From Mitsuaria sp. 7 (lineage in GTDB: Bacteria; Pseudomonadota; Gammaproteobacteria; Burkholderiales; Burkholderiaceae_C): 64,000 nucleotides of DNA. Both the position numbers and the translations under genes were made by a program. A model generated the notes under the pieces. It was given only the letters and a program-made list of their open reading frames with translations. It was not told where the DNA came from and ran no database searches. The DNA is taken from the NCBI RefSeq assembly GCF_001653795.1, contig NZ_CP011514.1:3180279-3244278 (forward strand). The letters are read 5' to 3'. Below are positions 9,971 through 18,332 of the stretch, piece by piece. How positions within the stretch are numbered: the stretch's first letter is position 1; each line of letters opens with the position of its first letter.

Positions 9971-12103
9971 TCATCCGTCGTGGGACGCCTTCAGCTCGGC
10001 AAGCCACGCCTGCGCCGTCGTTTCGTCCGGCACCTGCGTCATCGGCGGAAGCGCCCCGCGCAGCCGCTTGCCGTAGTGCGAGCCCGCCAGGCGCGGATCG
10101 CAGACGACCAGCAGGCCGCGGTCGGTCTCGGTGCGGATCAGTCGCCCGGCGCCCTGCTTCAGCGCGATCGCGGCCTCGGCGACGAAGTACTCCATGAAGG
10201 GATTGCGGCCCTCGGACTCCAGCCGCGCGACGCGCGCCTCGACCAGCGGATCGTTCGGCGGCGGGAACGGCAGCTTGTCGATGAGCACGCATTGCAGCGA
10301 GTCACCGGGCACGTCGATGCCCTCCCAGAAGCTCGCCGAGCCGACCAGGACCGAGGCCGGCTGATCGACGAACTGCTGCAGCAGTTGCCGCTTCGGCATC
10401 GTGCCCTGCACCAGCACCTCGATGCGATGACCCCCTTCCTCGAATCGCTGGCGCAGCACGTCCGCCACCGTCTGCAGCTGACGCAGCGTCGTCGTCAGGA
10501 TGAAGGTGCGTCCGCCAAGCTGCGCCGCCAGACGCGCGCCGAGCCAGCCCACCGATTCGCCGTGATCGGGCTCCGAGGGCTTGGGGAAATGCTTGGGCAC
10601 GTAGAGCCGCGCGTGCGACGCGTAGTCGAACGGGCTGCCCACGCGCAAGGTGCGCGCCTGACCGAGTCCGGCGGGCTCGGTGAACCAGGTGAGCGCATCG
10701 TCCTCGCCCAGCGTCGCCGACGTGAACACCCAGGCCTTGGGCGTGCTCGCGAGCGCCTCCTGCATCGCTTCGCGGATGTCCAGCGGCGACTCCATCAAAC
10801 GGACCTGATGCGTGCCGACATCGACCCACCGCACCGCGCCCGGGTCCGGCGCCCGCGCGAACAGCTGCGCCGTCTTGTAGAGCTCGACCGCGCGCTCGTG
10901 CAGGCGCACGAGGTCCGGCCCGACTTCCATCACCGTTCCCAGCGCATCCACGCTGAGCTCGATCGCCTGGGTCACCTGCACCAGCGCCTCTTCGAAATCG
11001 GAACGGCCTGAACATTCGCTCCAACGCAGCTTGAGCACGCCACGCAGCTCGCGTCCACCGGCGCAGGCCAGCCGCAGGGCACGTGCCGCGCGCTCGACGC
11101 CACCCGAGATCGCCTGCCACTCCTGCAGCCCGCGCGCATGCGCCAGTCCTTGCGCAAGCATGTCGCGTCCGAAGTCGAACAGTTGTGCGCTGCCCAGCAG
11201 ACGGCCAAGGAAATTGAGACCGGCCTCGGGCAGTTGATGGGCCTCGTCGAAGATCGCGACCTCGACGCTGGGCAGCAGTTCCGCGACGCCGCTGTCACGC
11301 AGCACGAGGTCGGCGAAGAACAGATGGTGGTTCACGACGACGAGGTCCGCTTCCATCGCCTCGCGCCGCGCCTTCACGACGTGACAGTCGCGGTAGGACG
11401 GGCAGTCGGTACCGAGGCAGTTGTCGCGCGTCGAGCTGACGATCGGGATCACCGGCGAGCGCTCGTCCATGCCGTCGATCTCGGCGAAGTCGCCGGTGTG
11501 GGTCGTCATCGCCCAGCGTTCGATGCGCGCGAGCTGCGCCACGGCACGCCGGTCCGGCAGTTCCGCGCTGTGGCGCGCCTGCTGAAGCCGGTGCAAGCAG
11601 AGGTAACTCCCTCGCCCCTTCAGCAACGCCGCGCGCAGCGGCAGCGCGAAGGTGTCCAGCAGCCGCGGCAGGTCGCGCATGAAGAGCTGATCCTGCAGGC
11701 TTTTCGTCGCGGTGCTGATCAACGTGCGACCGCCGCTGAGCAGCGCCGGCACCAGATACGCGAAGGTCTTGCCGACACCGGTGCCGGCCTCGACGACCAG
11801 CGTGTCGCGCCCGGCGATCGCCTGCGCGACGGCCAGCGCCATGCGCTGCTGCGGCTCGCGAGGGGCATAACCGGGGCCATGTCGTGACAGCGGGCCGCCC
11901 GTGTCGAACGCGGCGATCACCGACTGCTCCAGCTCGCCCGGACGCAGTTCCTCGGCCGCCGCGCGGGCGCGCGAGGCCGCCAGCGCTGGCGACACCTCGC
12001 CTGCGCCCCACGGGGCGTCAGCCATCAGATCGTCGGTCGAATCCCCGGTGGCGTCGTCGGTCGAGTCGTCGATGGCGGGATCGTGACGGTCAGGCGGGCT
12101 CAT
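9971..12103 (-). CDS. ATP-dependent DNA helicase, DinG/YoaA (XPD-like) family
   Basis: This is a 5'-3' superfamily 2 helicase with an iron-sulfur domain, used in DNA damage repair. Visible motifs are Walker A (EAGTGVGKTFAYLVPAL), four cysteines of the cluster (YLC, DNC, TDC, RDC), the DEAH box (FDEAHQLPEAG) and a C-terminal helicase end (GAGRLIRTETDRGLLVVCDPR). I chose the ATG at 12103. A GTG at 12112 in frame is the alternative. The ATG lies inside the last codons of the upstream small gene, so the two are probably translationally coupled. The product of ~710 residues fits YoaA/DinG. Confidence 0.9.
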   Translation of the reverse strand: MSPPDRHDPAIDDSTDDATGDSTDDLMADAPWGAGEVSPALAASRARAAAEELRPGELEQSVIAAFDTGGPLSRHGPGYAPREPQQRMALAVAQAIAGRDTLVVEAGTGVGKTFAYLVPALLSGGRTLISTATKSLQDQLFMRDLPRLLDTFALPLRAALLKGRGSYLCLHRLQQARHSAELPDRRAVAQLARIERWAMTTHTGDFAEIDGMDERSPVIPIVSSTRDNCLGTDCPSYRDCHVVKARREAMEADLVVVNHHLFFADLVLRDSGVAELLPSVEVAIFDEAHQLPEAGLNFLGRLLGSAQLFDFGRDMLAQGLAHARGLQEWQAISGGVERAARALRLACAGGRELRGVLKLRWSECSGRSDFEEALVQVTQAIELSVDALGTVMEVGPDLVRLHERAVELYKTAQLFARAPDPGAVRWVDVGTHQVRLMESPLDIREAMQEALASTPKAWVFTSATLGEDDALTWFTEPAGLGQARTLRVGSPFDYASHARLYVPKHFPKPSEPDHGESVGWLGARLAAQLGGRTFILTTTLRQLQTVADVLRQRFEEGGHRIEVLVQGTMPKRQLLQQFVDQPASVLVGSASFWEGIDVPGDSLQCVLIDKLPFPPPNDPLVEARVARLESEGRNPFMEYFVAEAAIALKQGAGRLIRTETDRGLLVVCDPRLAGSHYGKRLRGALPPMTQVPDETTAQAWLAELKASHDG

Positions 12104-12392
12104 CGGGGTCACTGGCGCGTTCGAGGCGCGCGATCTCGTCGCGCAGTGCCAGGCGTTGCTTCTTGAGGCGGCGCAGCGTCAGTTCGTCGACGGGCGGCAC
12201 GGCGAGTCCTGCCCCGATCGTCGGATCATCCGTGAGGGCTGCAATGGACGCGATGGGCGCGACCGGGCCGAAGTCCACGACCGTGTCGGCACGCAGGACG
12301 CCCATCAAGGCGTCGATGCGGCCGTCCAACTCCGCATGGGCGATGCGAAGTTCAATCAGACGGCGCGCTGGAGAGTGAAGTTGTTCATCCAT
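12090..12392 (-). CDS. YdcH-like (DUF465) small protein with central insertion
   Basis: The 100-residue product carries the two ends of the YdcH/DUF465 family: an N-terminal helix (RLIELRIAHAELDGRID) and a C-terminal helix (DELTLRRLKKQRLALRDEIARLE). Between them lie ~35 extra residues (VVDFGPVAPIASIAALTDDP) that most family members lack. The function of the family is unknown. The gene overlaps the helicase start by 14 bp and diverges from the PP2C gene. Confidence 0.7.
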   Translation of the reverse strand: MDEQLHSPARRLIELRIAHAELDGRIDALMGVLRADTVVDFGPVAPIASIAALTDDPTIGAGLAVPPVDELTLRRLKKQRLALRDEIARLERASDPDEPA

Positions 12393-12430
12393 AAACGGGG
12401 AACCACTCGACCGGGAAGCCGAGCAGGACG

Positions 12431-12438
12431 ATTATAGT
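12431..12438. promoter_or_regulatory. overlapping divergent -10 boxes (TATAAT minus, TATAGT plus)
   Basis: The 8-mer ATTATAGT reads TATAAT on the minus strand toward the YdcH-like gene and TATAGT on the plus strand toward the PP2C gene. The plus box ends 6 nt before the PP2C ATG, so that message may be leaderless. Neither side has a clear -35. Confidence 0.35.
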
Positions 12439-12444
12439 TTTGGG

Positions 12445-13212
12445 ATGAGTCGCAACACCCCAGGCTATCGCCTCAGCGCCGCCACCGGCATCCATCGGGG
12501 CGATCGCCTGTACCAGCAGGATCAGGTCCAGGTCATCGCCCATCCCCGACAGAGCGGCTGTGTGCTCGGCATCGTCGCCGACGGCATGGGCGGCAAGAGC
12601 GGAGGCCGCAAGGCCGCCGACCAGGTCATCCTCACCGCCCAGCAGCTGTTCGAACGCTTCGTCCCCGGCGAGGAGGACGAATCCGACCTGCTGCGACAGA
12701 TCGTCTCGGAATCCCACCTGATGATCCGCCTGACGGCGATCTCGGCCGAGGAAGAGCCGCACAGCACGCTGGCGGCCTACCTGCTGACGGCCGATAGGCG
12801 CTGCTACTGGATCCACACCGGCGACTCGCGGATCTACCACTTCCGCGGCCCCAACATGGTGACGCGCTCGCTGGACCAGTCCTACGTGCAGCGCCTGGTC
12901 GACGAAGGCCAGATCACGGAAGACGAAGCGCTGGTCCATCCGCAGTCGAACCTGCTGACGGCCTGCCTGGGCACGGTGCAGGAGCCGACGCCGGTCGAGT
13001 CCTTCATCGAGCACCTGGAGCACGGCGACACGCTGATGTGCTGCAGCGACGGCCTGTGGCACTACTTCTCCCCGGCCGAGCTCGGCACGGTGATGCACAG
13101 CCTGCCGCCGCGCGACGGCGCCGAGCTGCTGGTCAACAAGGCGCGCCAGCGCGCCAAGGGCACGGGCGACAACCTGTCGCTGGCGATCGTGCGGGTGGAC
13201 CCGCTCGAGTAA
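12445..13212 (+). CDS. PP2C-family serine/threonine protein phosphatase
   Basis: This metal-dependent phosphatase of 255 residues shows the PP2C motifs in order: an N-terminal GIHRGDRLYQQDQ, the metal-binding GIVADGMGGKSGG near residue 43, GDSRIYHFR, CSDGLWHYFSPAELG and the terminal GTGDNLSLAIVRVD. It has no membrane segment or sensor domain, so it is a stand-alone cytoplasmic phosphatase. No kinase partner is in the window. A terminator follows 50 bp later. Confidence 0.9.
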   Translation: MSRNTPGYRLSAATGIHRGDRLYQQDQVQVIAHPRQSGCVLGIVADGMGGKSGGRKAADQVILTAQQLFERFVPGEEDESDLLRQIVSESHLMIRLTAISAEEEPHSTLAAYLLTADRRCYWIHTGDSRIYHFRGPNMVTRSLDQSYVQRLVDEGQITEDEALVHPQSNLLTACLGTVQEPTPVESFIEHLEHGDTLMCCSDGLWHYFSPAELGTVMHSLPPRDGAELLVNKARQRAKGTGDNLSLAIVRVDPLE

Positions 13213-13262
13213 CCGATGCGAGCCAGCCGCTCGCACCAGGGCCCTCCCCGCCCCTCATGAAG

Positions 13263-13288
13263 AACGCCGGTCGACAGACCGGCGTTTT
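13263..13288 (+). terminator. intrinsic terminator of the PP2C gene
   Basis: A 10-bp stem AACGCCGGTC/GACCGGCGTT with loop GACA is followed by TTGCTT. Confidence 0.8.
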
Positions 13289-13338
13289 GCTTGGGGCGCC
13301 ACGAGGACGGCATCGCGTGCCATCCTCGCCTTGGACCC

Positions 13339-14007
13339 TCAGGGCTTGGGCAGCGCGCGAATGTCGGAGGCGGAAGGCGTCGGCAGATGGGCCGCGGGCG
13401 GCTTCGTGTTCTTGCCCACCGGCGCGGACGCCGCGGAGGCGGCCTTCTCCGCGGAGCGCCCCTGCTGCGCCTCCGCCTTGCGCTGTCGGTCCTGCGCCTT
13501 CTGACGGCGCTCGGCGGCGGCTTCGCGGCGCTTGGCCGCGTCGGCCTTCGCCTCGGCGTCCAGCTGTGCCTCCCGGCGCTGATGCAGCTCGGGATTGGCG
13601 CGCGGCGTCCGCGCACCGGGCAGCATGGGGACCGACGCAGCCTGCGCCGCTTCGCGCACCGATTCGGTCTTGCGTCGGGCCTCGTCCTTGGCGGCCTCGC
13701 GTTCGTTCTGCTCGACGCGCTCGCGCGCAGCGGCGCTGCGGCGCAGGCGCTCCTCGGCGTTGACCTGATGTTCCGCGTGGTCCAACGGGCGCAACTGGCG
13801 GATGCGTTCGTCGCGCGCGTCCTCCAGGCAGCCGGTCACGACGAAACGCTGGTTGCACTCGCGCACCTTGGCCTGGTAGGTCTGCTCGATGCGGGCACGC
13901 GCGGCGCCGATCTCGGCGCGGGACATCTCCGCCGCGCAGACGACCGGGGAGACGGCCGTGGCCGACAACGCCATCGGCAGGAGAACAAGGACGGAGCGGG
14001 AAGTCAT
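13339..14007 (-). CDS. secreted hypothetical protein, highly charged coiled-coil-like
   Basis: The product of ~222 residues begins MTSRSVLVLLPMALSATAV, a signal peptide probably cut after VVCA. A short conserved-looking segment (RARIEQTYQAKVRECNQRF, then TGCLEDARDERIRQLRPL) with two cysteines follows. The remaining ~150 residues are Ala/Arg/Glu/Lys-rich (RREAAAERRQKAQDRQRKAE), helical or coiled-coil in character, with a Pro-rich end. The start could also be the ATG at 14019. I do not recognise the function. It is the last gene of the sucA-odhB-lpdA-zapE direction. Confidence 0.75.
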   Translation of the reverse strand: MTSRSVLVLLPMALSATAVSPVVCAAEMSRAEIGAARARIEQTYQAKVRECNQRFVVTGCLEDARDERIRQLRPLDHAEHQVNAEERLRRSAAARERVEQNEREAAKDEARRKTESVREAAQAASVPMLPGARTPRANPELHQRREAQLDAEAKADAAKRREAAAERRQKAQDRQRKAEAQQGRSAEKAASAASAPVGKNTKPPAAHLPTPSASDIRALPKP

Positions 14008-14138
14008 GGCCCGGATCATCGCATCCGGCGACGCCCGTTCCAGTGACACGACCGCCCGTGACTTCCCTACACCCCAATCGGTGGGAGGGTCGAGGAGCGC
14101 GCGCCCCGCTCCCGCCGGCGTGAAGTCGGGGGAAGGTG

Positions 14139-15239
14139 TCAGGTCAGTCGCGTGTCGACGTCCCGGCGCTCCAGCTCCAGATACTCCTTGGACTGCATCT
14201 CCTGCAGCCGCGACACGGTGCGTGGGAACTCGTGCGCCAGCGGGCCCTCGGTGTACAGCTGCTCCGCCGGCACGGCCGCGGAGATGATCAGCTTCACGCG
14301 CCGGTCGTAGAGCACGTCCACGAGCAGCGTGAAGCGGCGCGCCTCGCTGGCCAGGCGCGGCGGCATCGCCGGCACGTTGGACAGGATGATGGTGTGGAAC
14401 TGCGTCGCCAGTTCGAGGTAATCGTTCTGCGAGCGCGGCCCGCCGCACAGCTCCGAGAAGTCGAACCACACCACGCCGCCGGCGCGGCGGCGTGAGCGGA
14501 TCTCGCGATGCTCGATGTGCAGGATCGGGTCTTCGTCGCGCGCTTCGGCGAGCGACTCGAACGCGGCGGTCAGCGCCTCTTCGGTCTGCGCGTTCAGCGG
14601 CGTGTGATAGAGATCGACATGCTCCAGCGAGCGCTGCCGGTAGTCGGTGCCGTTGTCGACGTTGATGACTTCCAGGTTCTGCTTCAGCAGTTCGATCGCG
14701 GGCAGGATGCGGTCGCGGTGCAGTCCGTTCGGGTAGAGCCCGTCGGGATGGAAGTTGGACGTCGTCACGATCGACACGCGGTTCTTGAACAGCGCGTCGA
14801 GCAGCCGGTACAGGATCATCGCGTCGGTGACGTCGGCGACGTGGAACTCGTCGAAGCAGATCAGCCGGAAGCGTCGCGCGATGCGCTTGCCGAGTTCGTC
14901 CAGCGGATCCTGGATGCCCTTGAGTTCCTGCAGCTCGCGGTGGACCTCGCGCATGAACTCGTGGAAATGGAGCCGGGTCTTGCGCGTCAGCGGCACGGCC
15001 TGGAAGAAGCAGTCCATCAGGAAGCTCTTGCCGCGGCCCACGCCGCCGAACATGTAGACGCCGCGCGGCAGCGGCGGCCGCACCAGGAACTTGGTCACCG
15101 CGTTGGAGCGCCGCGCTTTGTAGTCGGCCCATTCGTCCTGGCAGCGCTGCAGCGAGGCGACCGCGCGCAGCTGGGCCGCGTCGGCGGTGTAGCCGCGTTC
15201 GGCGAGGGTCTGGTGGTAAAGCTCGGTGACGGTGGTCAT
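14139..15239 (-). CDS. zapE: cell division protein ZapE (AFG1-like ATPase)
   Basis: ZapE is an AFG1-family ATPase associated with the FtsZ ring, especially at low oxygen or high temperature. The 366-residue product has Walker A GVGRGKSFLMDCFF near residue 67 and Walker B RLICFDEFHVADVTDAMI. Further family segments are NRVSIVTTSNFHPDGLYPNGLHRDR and WFDFSELCGGPRSQNDYLELA. The length matches the family. It lies 127 bp after lpdA with a terminator between them. Confidence 0.93.
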   Translation of the reverse strand: MTTVTELYHQTLAERGYTADAAQLRAVASLQRCQDEWADYKARRSNAVTKFLVRPPLPRGVYMFGGVGRGKSFLMDCFFQAVPLTRKTRLHFHEFMREVHRELQELKGIQDPLDELGKRIARRFRLICFDEFHVADVTDAMILYRLLDALFKNRVSIVTTSNFHPDGLYPNGLHRDRILPAIELLKQNLEVINVDNGTDYRQRSLEHVDLYHTPLNAQTEEALTAAFESLAEARDEDPILHIEHREIRSRRRAGGVVWFDFSELCGGPRSQNDYLELATQFHTIILSNVPAMPPRLASEARRFTLLVDVLYDRRVKLIISAAVPAEQLYTEGPLAHEFPRTVSRLQEMQSKEYLELERRDVDTRLT

Positions 15240-15302
15240 GCGGTGATCAGGCGAGGGTCAGGCGGCGGCGTTCATCTCGACGCGGCCTCTGGAAAGGACA
15301 AG

Positions 15303-15335
15303 AAAAAAGGGGCGACTCGTCGCCGCCCCTTTTTG
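15303..15335 (-). terminator. intrinsic terminator after lpdA
   Basis: The stem AAAAGGGGCG/CGCCCCTTTT with a 9-nt loop gives a T-rich trail in both directions. It lies 32 bp after the lpdA stop, so it probably ends the sucA-odhB-lpdA message before zapE. Confidence 0.8.
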
Positions 15336-15366
15336 TTCACGCATCCGATGCGCTTCGAGCCGGAGC

Positions 15367-16794
<1,428 letters not shown>

Positions 16795-16825
16795 CAAATT
16801 CTCCAATCTCATTCAACGCTCTGTC

Positions 16826-16946
16826 GGAGCGTAGCGAGCGGCGTCAGGGCTAGGCGCGGGTGCCGAGCCACCGGAACGTAGCAGCGCTACGTGAGGATGG
16901 CGAGGCGGGCCCCGCAACGACGCCCTGGCGCCGCGCAGTAGCTCCG
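16826..16946. repeat. dispersed palindromic intergenic element, copy B (121 bp)
   Basis: The element fills the odhB-lpdA gap almost exactly. Its ends are CGGAGC/GCTCCG and its centre is the dyad CGTAGCAGCGCTACG. It shares CTAGGCGCG, TAGCAGCGCTA and GCAACGACG with copy A (9826-9912). It is longer than copy A because the spacers between the blocks are 7 and 11 nt longer. Confidence 0.7.
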
Positions 16947-16948
16947 GC

Positions 16949-18217
16949 TTAGATGTCGAAGAGCAGACGGGCCGGATCTTCGAGCGCATCCTTCATCGCG
17001 ACCAGGCCCAGCACGGCTTCACGGCCGTCGATGATGCGGTGGTCGTAGGACATCGCCAGGTAGTTGATCGGACGGATCACGATCTGGCCGTTCTCGACGA
17101 CGGCGCGGTCCTTGGTCGCGTGCACGCCCAGGATGGCCGACTGCGGCGGGTTGATGATCGGGGTCGACAGCATCGAGCCGAAGGTGCCGCCGTTGGAGAT
17201 GGAGAAGGTGCCGCCGGTCATCTCTTCGATGCCGAGCTTGCCTTCCTGGGCCTTCTTGCCGTACTCGGCGATCTTCTTCTCGATGTCGGCGAAGCTCATC
17301 TGGTCCGCGTTGCGCAGGATGGGCACGACCAGGCCGCGCGGCGAGCCGACGGCGATGCCGATGTCGAAGTAGCCGTGGTAGACGATGTCGTTGCCGTCGA
17401 CCGAGGCGTTCAGCACCGGGTACTTCTTCAGCGCGTGCACGGCGGCCTTCACGAAGAAGCTCATGAAGCCCAGCTTCGTGCCGTGTTCCTTGGTGAAGCT
17501 GTCCTGGAACTTCTTGCGCAGCTCCATCACCGGCGCCATGTTCACTTCGTTGAACGTGGTCAGGATGGCGTTGGTCGATTGCGATTGCAGCAGGCGCTCG
17601 GCGATGCGGGCGCGCAGGCGGCTCATCGGCACGCGCTGTTCCGGGCGGTCACCCAGGTTGGCGGACACCGGCGCGGCGACGGCCTGCAGCGGTGCCTTGG
17701 CGGGAGCGGCCGGGGCCTGCACCGGCGCGGGAATCGTGGCCGGCTTGGCGCCGCCTTCGATCGCGCCCAGCACGTCGCCCTTGGTCACACGGCCATCCTT
17801 GCCGGTGCCCGGGACGGAGCCGGCGGCCAGGTTGTTGTCGCCCATGATCTTCGCGGCGGCGGGCATCGCGACGCCGGCCTTGCTGTCCGACGAGGCGGCA
17901 GCGGCGGCCGGGGCGGCGGCGGGTGCAGCGGCAGCGGGCGCGGCGGCGGCGGCCGGAGCAGCGGCGCCGGCCTTGCCTTCGGAGTCGATCTTGGCGATGA
18001 CCTGATCCGACGTGACGGTACCGCCGTCGGCGACGACCAGTTCGGCCAGCACGCCGGCGGACGGCGCCGGCACTTCCAGCACGACCTTGTCGGTCTCGAT
18101 CTCGATCAGGATCTCATCGATGGCCACGGCGTCGCCGGGCTTCTTCTTCCACGTGAGCAGGGTCGCTTCGGCGACCGATTCGGACAGCTGGGGGACTTTG
18201 ACTTCAACGATTGCCAT
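16949..18217 (-). CDS. odhB: 2-oxoglutarate dehydrogenase E2, dihydrolipoyllysine succinyltransferase
   Basis: This is the E2 core of the 2-oxoglutarate dehydrogenase complex in the TCA cycle. The 422-residue product has a lipoyl domain (1-77) with the lipoylated Lys 44 in [14 protein letters not shown], then an Ala-rich hinge. A peripheral subunit-binding domain (about 112-155, [18 protein letters not shown]) and the acyltransferase domain follow. The latter carries the catalytic [12 protein letters not shown] near the C-terminus. It is downstream of sucA with two hairpins in the spacer. Confidence 0.97.
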   Translation of the reverse strand: MAIVEVKVPQLSESVAEATLLTWKKKPGDAVAIDEILIEIETDKVVLEVPAPSAGVLAELVVADGGTVTSDQVIAKIDSEGKAGAAAPAAAAAPAAAAPAAAPAAAAASSDSKAGVAMPAAAKIMGDNNLAAGSVPGTGKDGRVTKGDVLGAIEGGAKPATIPAPVQAPAAPAKAPLQAVAAPVSANLGDRPEQRVPMSRLRARIAERLLQSQSTNAILTTFNEVNMAPVMELRKKFQDSFTKEHGTKLGFMSFFVKAAVHALKKYPVLNASVDGNDIVYHGYFDIGIAVGSPRGLVVPILRNADQMSFADIEKKIAEYGKKAQEGKLGIEEMTGGTFSISNGGTFGSMLSTPIINPPQSAILGVHATKDRAVVENGQIVIRPINYLAMSYDHRIIDGREAVLGLVAMKDALEDPARLLFDI

Positions 18218-18263
18218 GATGTTTTTTCTCTCGGTTTTTCAGTAAACCGGAGCCTTGCGCCTG

Positions 18264-18332
18264 CCGGTCGCCGGGGAGCGTGTGCCCGTCCCCGGCGCCG
18301 GTGTCATTGCGGCGCGCGGCGTCCGCAATGAC
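18264..18332 (-). other. two hairpins in the sucA-odhB spacer
   Basis: A perfect 10-bp stem GTCATTGCGG/CCGCAATGAC (18303-18332) abuts the sucA stop codon. A second G+C-rich dyad with arms at about 18264-18277 and 18289-18301 follows it. Neither has a T tract, so I read them as RNA-stabilising or attenuating structures that set the E1:E2 ratio rather than as terminators. Confidence 0.5.
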
